The notes: generated by a model not told the origin, from the letters alone. A stretch of 64,000 nucleotides of DNA from Ilyomonas sp965219515 (GCA_965219515.1 OZ244776.1:4030001-4094000), one strand, 5' to 3'. Numbered from the stretch's first letter, positions 34,668 to 43,615 are shown. Made by a program: numbers and translations.

Positions 34668-36455
34668 TTAAAACACGCTTACAAAACCAAGATGAATTTT
34701 TGATTGTCGCAGATCCAGTTTCAGATCATCGCGTTTGCCTGCTGCATAACTGATATTAAAAATGCCCGATTTGGTTTCAAATGCCAGTCCGAAACCCGCA
34801 CCAAGATAGCCATGTGCAAACGCTGCAACAGAGCTTTGATAATGCGCGTAGCCACCATCGGCAAACGTATAAAAATAGGAGTTTTGACCTATGAGATAAC
34901 GGTATTCTGCCGTGGCGACTGCATAACGGTTGGCGTAAATGCTTTCTTCGTCAAAACCGCGCAGAAGCCGGAAGCCGCCAATCTGAAACAACTCGTTAAT
35001 GTAATAAGACGGGCTTTGCAGCCAGCCTGTGTTGACAGCGGTTTTAAACACCGCCTGCCTGCCGGCAGGAAAATAGTGTGCAACGCTTGCCTGTACTTTT
35101 AGCCGGTAACTTTTCAGTTGTACCGTATCGTACAAGCTTCCATAATTAAAAAATGAATTTTTAATGCCCGTGATAGCCGTATTTTTTTGTACGGTTTTGT
35201 TGCCCGCGCTTAGTTGTACAAAAACTTCATTTCCGCGCCGCGGATTCAGAGAATAATCTGTATTGCTGAAACGATAGTTAATGCCAATACTTACCGAATT
35301 AATATCGCTGGTTTCGGGCAGTGTTTTGGTTAGAATAATAACGTTGGTATCAATACTTAACAATCTTGACGATGAGGTTTGTAAAAATAAAGTTCCGGTT
35401 TGTCTTGCTGAAAAATTATACCGCAAACCGAAGTAAGCGTTGATGTTTACAAAAAATGAATCGCGCTTATACAACTCAAAATTAAAATCAAAACCCAAAG
35501 GCGAATGAAAAAAGTAAGGTCGCTGAAACAGCAAATTCAGCCGGGGCGATTTTGCCTGCAACTGCTGCCAGTCAACACCAATTGTTTCGCCCGAAGCAAA
35601 AGCGTTTTTTAAATTAATGGTTGCCTGCCCGGTCAATAATAATTTGCCGCCGTTCTGGTCGTTGGCAGGCAAAAATCCGACAATTACATCTACCTGATTA
35701 CTTTGTTTTGCCGCAAGGTGCAAATTTAAAATCGCTTTATCGCCCAACATCGTAATTGTCCATGGCTGAGACTGGTGCAGGTAAGGCAATTCTGCCAGCC
35801 GGGCATCTATTGTTTCCAGTTTCGATTGGTTGTATAGTTCGTGCGGCGCAATATTTAAGTAACGATGAACAAATTCCTGAGATAGTTTTGCGCCGCCATC
35901 AATGTGAATGCTATCTATATAATAAGGAATGAATTTGTCTAAAGAAAGCCGGGCGGTTACAAACGAATGATTGATGGTGATACTATCTAACTTTATTTTG
36001 GCAAACGGATAGCCGTTGTTTTGACAAAAGTCTAAAACTTTATTATAAATTGCGGTTATGTTCTGCTGAACAAAGGGCTTGTTATTCATCTCATCAACGT
36101 TGAAATGCAAAAGAGATAATATGGCGGATGTGTTGCTGTCGGGGTACAAACGATCCCAGATATATTGTTTACCAAGAAACAAATCAATCATCACGGCCGT
36201 ATCATTTTCCTGTATTGAATCAACCGAAGCGGATAAATATCCTTTTGTTTTCAACAAATCGGGTAGCTGATTCACGTATTGAAGACAGTTTGTTTTAGAA
36301 GAAAACTGATGGGTAAGCGACAAAGATGTCAAAGCTGTTTCCGTAGTATCAACGAAACGAACGGACAGCAAAAAATTATTTTGCGCCCGCAGGCTGGTGC
36401 AGCATAAAAAGAACAGAAAACAGTAAAAAATCCGGTAACGGCAAATGAAAGCCAT
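34668..36455 (-). CDS. Omp85-type outer membrane protein (BamA/TamA-like)
   Basis: About 595 residues from the ATG at 36455, with signal peptide MAFICRYRIFYCFLFFLCC and cleavage near LRAQ. The N-terminal half has POTRA-like repeats (SLTHQFSSKTN through LLKTKGYLSASVDSI, and ITAIYNKVLDFCQNNGYPFA). The C-terminal half is a beta-barrel with the Omp85-like FQIGGFRLLRGFDEESIYAN, and it ends in LGFVSVF with a terminal aromatic. It is likely to insert or translocate outer membrane proteins or lipids, but is not the main BamA by length. An open frame continues upstream through the hemW start and is rejected as overlap. Divergent from hemW by 24 bp. Confidence 0.82.
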   Translation of the reverse strand: MAFICRYRIFYCFLFFLCCTSLRAQNNFLLSVRFVDTTETALTSLSLTHQFSSKTNCLQYVNQLPDLLKTKGYLSASVDSIQENDTAVMIDLFLGKQYIWDRLYPDSNTSAILSLLHFNVDEMNNKPFVQQNITAIYNKVLDFCQNNGYPFAKIKLDSITINHSFVTARLSLDKFIPYYIDSIHIDGGAKLSQEFVHRYLNIAPHELYNQSKLETIDARLAELPYLHQSQPWTITMLGDKAILNLHLAAKQSNQVDVIVGFLPANDQNGGKLLLTGQATINLKNAFASGETIGVDWQQLQAKSPRLNLLFQRPYFFHSPLGFDFNFELYKRDSFFVNINAYFGLRYNFSARQTGTLFLQTSSSRLLSIDTNVIILTKTLPETSDINSVSIGINYRFSNTDYSLNPRRGNEVFVQLSAGNKTVQKNTAITGIKNSFFNYGSLYDTVQLKSYRLKVQASVAHYFPAGRQAVFKTAVNTGWLQSPSYYINELFQIGGFRLLRGFDEESIYANRYAVATAEYRYLIGQNSYFYTFADGGYAHYQSSVAAFAHGYLGAGFGLAFETKSGIFNISYAAGKRDDLKLDLRQSKIHLGFVSVF

Positions 36456-36479
36456 ACAAAAAATCAGGTTTACATAATT

Positions 36480-37601
36480 ATGGCAGGCATTTACATTCAC
36501 ATTCCTTTTTGTAAGAAGGCCTGTCATTACTGCAATTTCCATTTTTCCGCCAACACCCGATCTACTAACGATATGGTGTATGCCATTGGTATGGAAGCAA
36601 AGCTGCGGAAAAAATATATTACCGAAAAAATATACACGCTCTATATCGGCGGCGGTACGCCAAGTTTGCTGCCCATTACCAGCCTGCGAACGCTGCTTGC
36701 CAAAATGCACGAGCATTTTTCCATTTCGCCCGACGCGGAAATTACGTTGGAAGCCAACCCTGATGATATTAATATAGACAGCCTGTTATCATGGAAATCG
36801 CTTGGCATCAACCGGCTTAGCATCGGCATTCAGTCGTTTCATGAAGCCGATTTGCAATGGATGAACCGGGCGCACAATGCGCAGCAGGCGTTGCGCTGCG
36901 TTCAACTGGCAAAGAAAGCCGGATTTTATAATTTGTCCATTGATTTAATTTACGGTACGCCAACGCTTAGCAATGAACAGTGGAAACAAAACATCGGGCA
37001 GGCGATTGCCTTGCAGATTCCGCATCTTTCCTGTTATGCATTAACGGTTGAGCCAAAAACGGCGTTACACCACATGATAAAAGCTAAAAAAATGCCTGAT
37101 GTAAGCGAAGAACGGCAAAGCGTTCATTTTGAAATGCTCACAAAGTGTATGCGCGAAGCGAATTATGAGCATTATGAAATTTCCAATTTCGCGAAACCTG
37201 GTTTTCAAAGCAGGCACAACAGCAGCTATTGGCAGGGCAAGCCGTACATTGGTTTAGGACCGTCTGCGCATTCGTTTAACGGCAACAGTCGTCAATGGAA
37301 TGTTGCCAACAACGCGCTTTACATAGCTGCCATCCGAAATGGCGAGGCGCCTTTTGAGATTGAGTACTTAACGCCGCAACAGCAACTGAACGAATACATT
37401 ATGACCTCGCTGCGCACCATCCAGGGCACTTCATTGTCGCATATTGCTGCCATCTGGAGTGATAACGAAGCTACCGGTATTGTGAAAGAAGCGAAAAAGC
37501 ACATCATCAGCGGCAATGTGAATTATATAAACAATCATCTTACGCTAACGCGGAAAGGCAAATTGCTGGCTGATGGCATTGCTGCGGAATTGTTCAGATG
37601 A
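36480..37601 (+). CDS. hemW: Radical SAM family heme chaperone HemW
   Basis: A 373-residue radical SAM protein. The cluster motif is C11-x3-C15-x2-C18 in PFCKKACHYCNFHF. GGGTPSLLP follows, then the SAM-binding LSIGIQSFHEADL and the HemW-specific YEISNFAKPGFQSRHNSSYW. HemW binds heme and delivers it to respiratory proteins; it was long misnamed as coproporphyrinogen oxidase. The ATG at 36480 is certain from the family N-terminus. A dispersed repeat begins right after its stop. Confidence 0.93.
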   Translation: MAGIYIHIPFCKKACHYCNFHFSANTRSTNDMVYAIGMEAKLRKKYITEKIYTLYIGGGTPSLLPITSLRTLLAKMHEHFSISPDAEITLEANPDDINIDSLLSWKSLGINRLSIGIQSFHEADLQWMNRAHNAQQALRCVQLAKKAGFYNLSIDLIYGTPTLSNEQWKQNIGQAIALQIPHLSCYALTVEPKTALHHMIKAKKMPDVSEERQSVHFEMLTKCMREANYEHYEISNFAKPGFQSRHNSSYWQGKPYIGLGPSAHSFNGNSRQWNVANNALYIAAIRNGEAPFEIEYLTPQQQLNEYIMTSLRTIQGTSLSHIAAIWSDNEATGIVKEAKKHIISGNVNYINNHLTLTRKGKLLADGIAAELFR

Positions 37602-37724
37602 AATGGAACAGGGATGACACGGACTTCGTGTACGGATTGTGAGAATTTCATATTGAATAAATAAGATTGGATATGGGCTTCTTATCTCAATAAATAATTT
37701 ACAAAACATCTGAGTTTATCTGTG
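37602..37724 (+). repeat. Dispersed 3'-flank repeat, copy 2 (after hemW)
   Basis: It starts at the base after the hemW stop. It aligns with copy 1 through GACACGGACTT, GGAT, AAGAT, TTATCT, AATAATTTA and TTTATCTGTG in the same order and spacing. There is no coding content. Confidence 0.5.
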
Positions 37725-37751
37725 AGAAAAATTTAAAACACGCATGTTCTG

Positions 37752-38747
37752 TTACTTCAGTTTTGCAACTCGCCCGTCTTTTCCGGCTAAAAAAACGGCA
37801 GTTCCTTTTTTCGCTTTTTGGCAAACATGAAAACTTTCGGTTGAAATAAGACGCCAGTTCATCCCGCCTTTATCCGATATATCTATGCCGGAGGTGCCAC
37901 AGGCGATGAGTTGGTTTTGCGTGATAAAAGCTACACAGCTACGGTAGCCATGCGGTGAGGTTGCCGGCTTTTGCCACGTAGTACCAAAATCGGTTGAAAA
38001 AACGCAGTTTCCGGTTGTGTCTGTATCATTTGCAAAATCGCCACCGACAATTACGATATTTTTCGCCAAAACACTTTTTGCCATTGAATTTGCGCCCTGC
38101 GATGTTTTGCCATGCAACATGGGTAAATTATATTTTTTATCACCCAAAAAATCAGATTCTGTACCGCCGCTGACAGAGGCATAAGTAAAAATGTTCTTTC
38201 TTACGGGCAATAAGGTTACGTTTGTTCCGCTTGAGGCAAAAAAAGCTTCTCCTTCGGTTAGTGTTATCGTATCTTTTGAAACCTGCCAGCGATCGCCGGC
38301 ATTTTGCGTAAAGGCAACGAACATGTTATGGTTTATCGGATCTCCGATTACGACACCATTTTTTCCATCAAAATCCATGGCGTCTAAAAACATACCCGGT
38401 GTTGTATCTTCAAATACTTTTTTCCATGTAATGCCGCCGTTCTTTGTTTTCAATATAATAGCCGGAGTATCTATTGCCATAATAACGGCTGTGTTAGCAT
38501 CAAACGCTTCAATATCTCTGAAATCGCGCTTTTCAAAATCTTTTACCGTAAGCCAGACAAATGTTTTGCCGCCGTCGACCGAGCGGGCAACGGTGCCGTT
38601 GCTGCCGCTTACCCACAAGGTATTATTATCAACAACACTTAACCCACGAAAAGAGGTTTTATTTCCGCTGGTAAGGATAGAAATCGTTTGGGAGAAGGAA
38701 AGACAGGCGAGAAGTGAGAAGATAAATGTGAGTGAAGATTTTATCAT
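37752..38747 (-). CDS. Secreted Ycf48-like beta-propeller protein
   Basis: A 331-residue protein with signal peptide ending SFSQ. Repeated motifs such as NGTVARSVDGGKTFVWL, LKTKNGGITWKKVFED and STDFGTTWQKP are BNR/Asp-box repeats of a propeller in the Ycf48 (photosystem II assembly factor-like) group. In Bacteroidota these are exported proteins of unknown function, and some bear sorting domains; this one does not. The ATG at 38747 is chosen to start the signal peptide; nine further upstream codons are possible. It lies downstream of pgi on the same strand. Confidence 0.8.
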   Translation of the reverse strand: MIKSSLTFIFSLLACLSFSQTISILTSGNKTSFRGLSVVDNNTLWVSGSNGTVARSVDGGKTFVWLTVKDFEKRDFRDIEAFDANTAVIMAIDTPAIILKTKNGGITWKKVFEDTTPGMFLDAMDFDGKNGVVIGDPINHNMFVAFTQNAGDRWQVSKDTITLTEGEAFFASSGTNVTLLPVRKNIFTYASVSGGTESDFLGDKKYNLPMLHGKTSQGANSMAKSVLAKNIVIVGGDFANDTDTTGNCVFSTDFGTTWQKPATSPHGYRSCVAFITQNQLIACGTSGIDISDKGGMNWRLISTESFHVCQKAKKGTAVFLAGKDGRVAKLK

Positions 38748-38751
38748 CGGC

Positions 38752-38850
38752 TTTGTATTTCTAAAAATAAACACGGCTTACAAAACAGGCAAAACGATTT
38801 ATGAAAAATCCTTTGTATCCATGCCGTAAGCCGTGAGATCTGTGTTCTAT
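38752..38850 (-). repeat. Dispersed 3'-flank repeat, copy 3 (after pgi)
   Basis: Read on the minus strand from just after the pgi stop, it begins AAATAGAACACAGATC and continues with CACGGCTTAC and GGCATGGAT, matching copies 1 and 2. It also contains a 10-bp inverted pair (CACGGCTTAC at 38772-38781 and GTAAGCCGTG at 38826-38835) that could form a hairpin in the pgi 3' end. Confidence 0.5.
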
Positions 38851-38853
38851 TTG

Positions 38854-40500
38854 TTATCGTAACGCTTTGTAAGCATTAATTAATCCGTTGGTAGATGAAT
38901 CGTGGCTGGTGATGTCTGCCTCATTTTTCAATTCAGGCAAAATTTTCCCGGCTAATTGTTTACCCAACTCAACGCCCCACTGATCGAACGTAAAGATGTT
39001 CCAGATAACGCCCTGCACAAATATTTTATGCTCGTACAAAGCAATAAGGCTGCCCAGCGATTGCGGCGTAATTTCTTTTAACAAAAACGAATTGGTGGGC
39101 TTGTTTCCCTGAAATTCTTTAAACGGCACCAGCTTCTTTATCTGGTCTTCCGGCAGTTCGGTTAATTCGGCTTTTACTTCTTTTTCCGTTTTTCCGTTCA
39201 TCAATGCTTCGGTTTGCGCAAAAAAATTGCTCAACAATTTTTCATGATGATCGCCAATTGGGTTATGACTGATTGCCGGCGCAATAAAATCGCACGGAAT
39301 TAAGATGGTTCCCTGATGAATCAACTGGTAAAAGGCGTGCTGGCCATTGGTGCCTGGTTCGCCCCAGACAATCGGGCCGGTTGCATACGAAACCCGATGA
39401 CCGCCGCGACCCACACTCTTGCCATTGCTTTCCATATTTCCCTGTTGAAAATAAGCCGGAAAACGGTGCATATATTGATCGTAAGGCAGAATGGCTTCTG
39501 TTTGCGAGCCGAAAAAATTGATGTACCATAAACTTACCAGCGCCATAATAACCGGCACATTCTTATCAAAGCTTTCCGTTTTAAAGTAGTTATCAACATT
39601 GAAAGCGCCTCTTAACAAGTCTTCAAAACGATCGTAGCCGATGGTAAGGGCAATAGATAAACCAATGGCGCTCCATAAAGAATAGCGACCACCAACCCAA
39701 TCCCAGAACACAAACATATTAGCAGGGTCAATCCCGAATTTGGTTACTTCTTTTTCGTTTGTGCTTAAGGCTACAAAATGCTGCGCAATATATTTTTCGT
39801 CTTTCGCCGATTGTAAAAACCAGTCGCGCGCCGTACTGGCATTGGTCATGGTTTCCTGCGTGGTGAAGGTTTTGGAAGCAATTAAAAACAATGTTTCATC
39901 AGGCGTTATTTTTTTCAGCGTTTCGGCAATGTGTGTGGCATCTATGTTGCTTACAAAATAGGGCTGAATGCCTTCTGTCCAATACGGCTTTAACGCCTCC
40001 GTTACCATCACCGGACCTAAATCGGAGCCGCCGATGCCGATGTTAACGATGTATTTTATTTTCTTGCCCGAATAACCTTTCCATTCGCCGCCATGCACTT
40101 TTTCGCAAAAAAGCTTCATCTGCTCACGCACTTTTCTTACCTCCGGCATTACATCTTTTCCATCGCTGAAAATCGGATTGTCGGATAAATTGCGCAGCGC
40201 TATATGCAACACCGAACGACCTTCCGTTTCGTTTATTTTTTCTCCGCCGAACATCGCTTCAATGGCTTCTTTCAGGTTGCAATCGTTGGCAAGCTGAAGC
40301 AGCAACTGCAATGTTTTGGCGGTGATGATATTCTTAGAAAAATCGAACAAAATATCTTCTGCCGCAAGCGAAAATTTTTTAAACCGGTCAGCATCTTTTG
40401 CAAAAAGCTCTTTCATGTGAGTGCGGCTCATTTCTTCTTCAAAATGTCGTCTCAGTAACAGCCATGCCTGCGTTGTAGTGGGGTTCGTTTTTGGAAACAT
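38854..40500 (-). CDS. pgi: Glucose-6-phosphate isomerase
   Basis: A 548-residue phosphoglucose isomerase of the long (E. coli-like) form. The signatures are NIGIGGSDLGPVMVTEAL, DWVGGRYSLWSAIGLSIAL, GEPGTNGQHAFYQLIHQGT with the catalytic Glu/His region, and FDQWGVELGKQLAGKILPEL at the end. It converts glucose 6-phosphate and fructose 6-phosphate. The ATG at 40500 (MFPKTNPTTTQAW) fits the family; the frame upstream is not conserved. It is divergent from rpoD across a 468-bp gap. Confidence 0.95.
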   Translation of the reverse strand: MFPKTNPTTTQAWLLLRRHFEEEMSRTHMKELFAKDADRFKKFSLAAEDILFDFSKNIITAKTLQLLLQLANDCNLKEAIEAMFGGEKINETEGRSVLHIALRNLSDNPIFSDGKDVMPEVRKVREQMKLFCEKVHGGEWKGYSGKKIKYIVNIGIGGSDLGPVMVTEALKPYWTEGIQPYFVSNIDATHIAETLKKITPDETLFLIASKTFTTQETMTNASTARDWFLQSAKDEKYIAQHFVALSTNEKEVTKFGIDPANMFVFWDWVGGRYSLWSAIGLSIALTIGYDRFEDLLRGAFNVDNYFKTESFDKNVPVIMALVSLWYINFFGSQTEAILPYDQYMHRFPAYFQQGNMESNGKSVGRGGHRVSYATGPIVWGEPGTNGQHAFYQLIHQGTILIPCDFIAPAISHNPIGDHHEKLLSNFFAQTEALMNGKTEKEVKAELTELPEDQIKKLVPFKEFQGNKPTNSFLLKEITPQSLGSLIALYEHKIFVQGVIWNIFTFDQWGVELGKQLAGKILPELKNEADITSHDSSTNGLINAYKALR

Positions 40501-40968
40501 ATTGTTATTTAGTTCGTAATAAATGCGCAGCTGCATTTTTTGGTCAGCCGGAATTGCGAAGATATACCTTTTGCTTTCCCGCAATAACAATGCTTGTTTT
40601 GTGATACAATTTATTGGCGCGATTTTATTTTATCAATAAAAAATGAAATTCATGTTGTGGATGATATTTGTTTCACCTGAACAGTAATTGACTACAAGAC
40701 GTTATTTTTCTGATCCGCCGCCGGCACATTTGTAAAAGATTTGCCGCAAATGCAGCAGGCAGAATAAAAAATCAGTCAGTATTTTTAATAAAATTCATGC
40801 ACCTATACGAAAAATTTCTTAAAAGCAGAAACTAAGACCGGTATTTGCAGTAAAACATTAGCAAACTGATTTGTTAGTTCGTATCTTTGCCGGCTGAATT
40901 CATTTCAGGGCAACCAGATATAACTCGCAGAGTAACCGATTACATAATTAAACAAGCATATAATTAAT
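40501..40968. other. Intergenic region between pgi and rpoD
   Basis: No gene is visible in these 468 bp. It must hold the divergent promoters. A TATCTTTG box at 40882-40889 is the best rpoD candidate, leaving a leader of about 70-80 nt. The length suggests more than one promoter or some regulation of rpoD. Confidence 0.5.
40882..40889 (+). promoter_or_regulatory. Predicted -7 box of rpoD
   Basis: TATCTTTG matches TAnnTTTG exactly and is followed by GCCGGC-type sequence, but I see no TTTG at normal -33 spacing. Confidence 0.4.
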
Positions 40969-41826
40969 ATGAGGCAGCTTAAAATTGCCACACAAATCAC
41001 CAACCGTGATTCGCAGGCAGTAGAAAAATACTTACAGGAAATTTCAAAAATTCCAATGATCACCCCGGAAGAAGAAACCACGCTGGCACAGCGGATTAAA
41101 ATGGCCGATCAGCGAGCTTTGGATAAATTGGTGCAGGCGAATCTCCGTTTTGTGGTGTCTGTAGCTAAACAGTATCAGCATCAGGGACTTTCTCTCAGCG
41201 ATTTAATTAATGAAGGAAATCTGGGGTTGATAAAGGCGGCGCAACGTTTTGATGAAACAAAAGGTTTTAAATTCATTTCTTATGCCGTTTGGTGGATTCG
41301 CCAGTCTATTCTACAGGCTTTGGCCGAGCAGGGTCGCTTGGTACGTTTGCCGCAAAACAAAATTGGCACTTACAACAAAGCCAACAAAGCTTATATGGCC
41401 TTTGAGCAGGAGCATGAGCGCGAGCCTTCTACTGAAGAACTTGCCGATATATTGGAAATGAGTGAAACGGAAATCAATAATATTTTTCAGAGCAATACGC
41501 GCCATACTTCCTTAGATGCGCCGGTGCATGAAGCCGAAGATGTAGCCATGGGCGATTTATTGGAAGGCAACGACGATACGGATGAAGATGTGATGAAAGA
41601 TTCGCTGCGCGAAGAAATACGCCGTGTACTGAAATCCTTATCGCCGCGCGAAGCCGAAATTGTAAATGCTTATTTCGGTTTGGATGGCGAAAGCGGAAAT
41701 TCGATCGAGCAGATTGGTATGAAATACGATTTAACAAAAGAGCGCATCCGCCAGATTAAGGAACGCGCCATCAAGCGTTTGCAAAAAGCAAGATACAGCA
41801 GCGCGCTGAAAGCGTATCTGGGATAA
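40969..41826 (+). CDS. rpoD: Primary RNA polymerase sigma factor (RpoD/SigA)
   Basis: A 285-residue sigma-70 of the short Bacteroidota housekeeping type without region 1.1. Region 1.2: VEKYLQEISKIPMITPEEE. Region 2: NLRFVVSVAKQYQHQGLSL, then NEGNLGLIKAAQRFDETKG and KFISYAVWWIRQSI. Region 3 follows around EQEHEREPSTEELADILEM. Region 4: IEQIGMKYDLTKERIRQIKE, which binds the -33 element. This sigma is the one that reads TAnnTTTG promoters, in line with the boxes seen elsewhere in the window. A terminator follows directly. Confidence 0.96.
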   Translation: MRQLKIATQITNRDSQAVEKYLQEISKIPMITPEEETTLAQRIKMADQRALDKLVQANLRFVVSVAKQYQHQGLSLSDLINEGNLGLIKAAQRFDETKGFKFISYAVWWIRQSILQALAEQGRLVRLPQNKIGTYNKANKAYMAFEQEHEREPSTEELADILEMSETEINNIFQSNTRHTSLDAPVHEAEDVAMGDLLEGNDDTDEDVMKDSLREEIRRVLKSLSPREAEIVNAYFGLDGESGNSIEQIGMKYDLTKERIRQIKERAIKRLQKARYSSALKAYLG

Positions 41827-41846
41827 TTCTCTTACCTTTTTTATAC

Positions 41847-41877
41847 AAAGCCGGTTTTTAAGCCGGCTTTTTTTTAT
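41847..41877 (+). terminator. Rho-independent terminator after rpoD
   Basis: AAAGCCGG (41847-41854) pairs with CCGGCTTT (41863-41870) around an 8-nt loop, followed by a T-run. Confidence 0.8.
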
Positions 41878-41952
41878 AAAGTCTCGTTTCAGAACCAAAA
41901 GCAAAAGAAAAAAACAATTACTATGATCTGGTGGAGTTTGACATAGTAACGA

Positions 41953-42741
41953 TTACAAGGCTTTCTTTTTTCTGAATGTTTCAAAAAATTGTTTTGCAAA
42001 ATCAGTCATTGCCAGCCTGCCGCTGATGGCGGCTCTTTCGGGCAGAAGCTTTTCCCAATGTTCTGTATTTTGCCATATCATTTTTTTGGTTTCGGCTGTG
42101 GCTTCGGCACTGTAACGCGATAATGATCCGGCAAGTCTTGCAATGCTTTCTTCCATGCTTTCCAGGGTAGGGTGCAGTTCGGCATAAATGCCCTTTCGCC
42201 GCGCCCAGTCTGCATTTCGCCAGTTGCCTGCATCTATGGCAAGCTGGCTGAAAGCGGACAATCCGGTTTTTCGTTCAATGACCGGACCTACCACAAATGG
42301 GCCAATGCCAATGGTGAGTTCGCTTAATTTTATATCGGCACCTTCCAGTGCTATGGCATAATCGGCAGCCGCCGCAATACCTGCGCCACCGCCCACGCAC
42401 TTGCCATGCACACACGCAACAATAAACTTCGGGCAGCGGCGCATCGCCAGAATTAAGTTGGCAATACCGCTAAAAAAACGAATTCCCTCTTCTTCGGTTT
42501 GTATCTGAAGGAGTTCGGTAAATGAAGCGCCGCCGCAAAAAGCCGATCCGGCAGATCGCAGCAGAATAACACGCGCATCTGCGCTGTGGGCGGCATGAGA
42601 AATTTCGTGCATCAGTTCGGCAAGCAGGGAGGTTGTTAAGGCATTGCCCTGCGGATGATAAAACTCAACGGTATAAATATGAGAATGCAATTCGGCTTTT
42701 ACATAACTGCCATCGGTATTTATTTTGCGCATAGCCATCAT
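41953..42741 (-). CDS. Enoyl-CoA hydratase/isomerase family protein
   Basis: A 262-residue crotonase-fold protein. The oxyanion-hole segments are SAGSAFCGGASFTELLQ and CVHGKCVGGGAGIAAAADY. The position of the first hydratase glutamate appears as LSELTIGIGPFVVGPVIER. C-terminal helices follow. Crotonases hydrate or isomerise acyl-CoA esters; the exact substrate is not evident, with methylglutaconyl-CoA or enoyl-CoA possible. Three ATG codons (42741, 42738, 42732) lie close together at the start. It is divergent from greA. Confidence 0.85.
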   Translation of the reverse strand: MMAMRKINTDGSYVKAELHSHIYTVEFYHPQGNALTTSLLAELMHEISHAAHSADARVILLRSAGSAFCGGASFTELLQIQTEEEGIRFFSGIANLILAMRRCPKFIVACVHGKCVGGGAGIAAAADYAIALEGADIKLSELTIGIGPFVVGPVIERKTGLSAFSQLAIDAGNWRNADWARRKGIYAELHPTLESMEESIARLAGSLSRYSAEATAETKKMIWQNTEHWEKLLPERAAISGRLAMTDFAKQFFETFRKKKAL

Positions 42742-42913
42742 TTTTTAATTTAATTTTTTATTTTCCGGCAATGGTTATAAGTATAAATGCACGCACATAA
42801 AAAATAAATGTGCAAATTAGGAAGGCAAGGTTAAGATTTTTATAAAAGCGAACGCTTTTTAACCGAACAAAATCTGACTGACACAACCTGTTTTTTTAAT
42901 TGACGAAAATTTG

Positions 42914-42921
42914 TATTTTTG
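42914..42921 (+). promoter_or_regulatory. Predicted -7 box of greA
   Basis: TATTTTTG matches TAnnTTTG. The predicted start of transcription, some 5-8 nt downstream, lies directly in front of the leader hairpin. Confidence 0.45.
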
Positions 42922-42930
42922 AAATATGTG

Positions 42931-42968
42931 CAACGCTGCATTCTGATGCAGCGTTGTATTTTTTTGTT
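42931..42968 (+). promoter_or_regulatory. Terminator-like hairpin in the greA leader
   Basis: CAACGCTGCAT (42931-42941) and ATGCAGCGTTG (42946-42956) form a perfect 11-bp stem with a TCTG loop, followed by TATTTTTTTGTT. It lies between the predicted -7 box and the greA ATG, so it would be at the extreme 5' end of the RNA. The shape is that of an intrinsic terminator or attenuator. Confidence 0.65.
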
Positions 42969-42987
42969 CTATTTAAAAGAAATGATT

Positions 42988-43461
42988 ATGACCGATGTAA
43001 TGTATGTATCGAAGGAAAGCTTTGAAAAAATGCGCGCAGAGCTTCACGAAATGAAAGCGGTACAACGCCCGGCTGCATCGCGGGCGATTGCAGAAGCGCG
43101 TGAAAAAGGCGATTTGAAAGAAAATGCAGAGTATGACGCTGCCAAAGAAGCGCAGGGAATTTTAGAAGCGAAAATGGCTCTGTTAGAAGGGCAGATAGCC
43201 ATTGCCAGAATTATAGATGCCAGCGAGATAGACACAAGCAAAGTATCGATTCTTACCAAAGTAACCATTACCAATGTGGCAACAAAGAAAACGGTAACGT
43301 ATCAGATTGTAGGAGAAAAAGAAGCTGATTTAAAACTGGGCAAAATATCTGTGTCGTCGCCTATCGGCAGAGGCTTATTGGGCAAGCAGAAAGGCGAAGT
43401 GGCAGAAGTGAATGTGCCAAACGGAATGCTGAAATTTAAAGTGATGGATATATCTATTTAA
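42988..43461 (+). CDS. greA: Transcription elongation factor GreA
   Basis: A 157-residue GreA that rescues backtracked RNA polymerase by promoting transcript cleavage. The N-terminal coiled coil contains AREKGDLKENAEYDAAKEAQ, including the acidic tip residues. The C-terminal FKBP-like domain has VGEKEADLKLGKISVSSPIG and GEVAEVNVPNGMLKF. ATG codons at 42982 and 42988 are both possible; the longer open frame reaching back to 42919 would translate the leader hairpin and is not supported by the family. Expression may be limited by the leader hairpin. Confidence 0.94.
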   Translation: MTDVMYVSKESFEKMRAELHEMKAVQRPAASRAIAEAREKGDLKENAEYDAAKEAQGILEAKMALLEGQIAIARIIDASEIDTSKVSILTKVTITNVATKKTVTYQIVGEKEADLKLGKISVSSPIGRGLLGKQKGEVAEVNVPNGMLKFKVMDISI

Positions 43462-43534
43462 TGCCCTGATTTTCCAATCTTATAAAAGGTGAAACAGAGT
43501 TTCTGTCTTTACTACTTTGTCTGAGATTTGTTAT

Positions 43535-43571
43535 AAAAAATTCCCGTTGCGTTTGTAGCGGGATTTTTTTT
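43535..43571 (+). terminator. Terminator after greA
   Basis: An A-run, then TCCCGTT (43542-43548) pairing with AGCGGGA (43557-43563, one G-T pair), then TTTTTTT. It lies about 75 bp after the greA stop. Confidence 0.6.
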
Positions 43572-43615
43572 GAGGCTGGTACGTCTATTGTTTATGATAC
43601 ATAAAATAAATAGCT

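Noticed and set aside
36456..36716. N-terminal extension of the Omp85 frame through the hemW start (87 extra codons)
   Set aside because: It overlaps the hemW start on the other strand, its residues are unlike a signal peptide, and a clean signal peptide begins at 36455.
40501..40590. Upstream extension of the pgi frame
   Set aside because: The residues do not fit the family N-terminus; the ATG at 40500 does.
42844..42860. AAAAGC / GCTTTT hairpin upstream of greA as a terminator
   Set aside because: No plus-strand gene lies in front of it, and on the minus strand it sits in the leader of the enoyl-CoA hydratase gene; too short to interpret.
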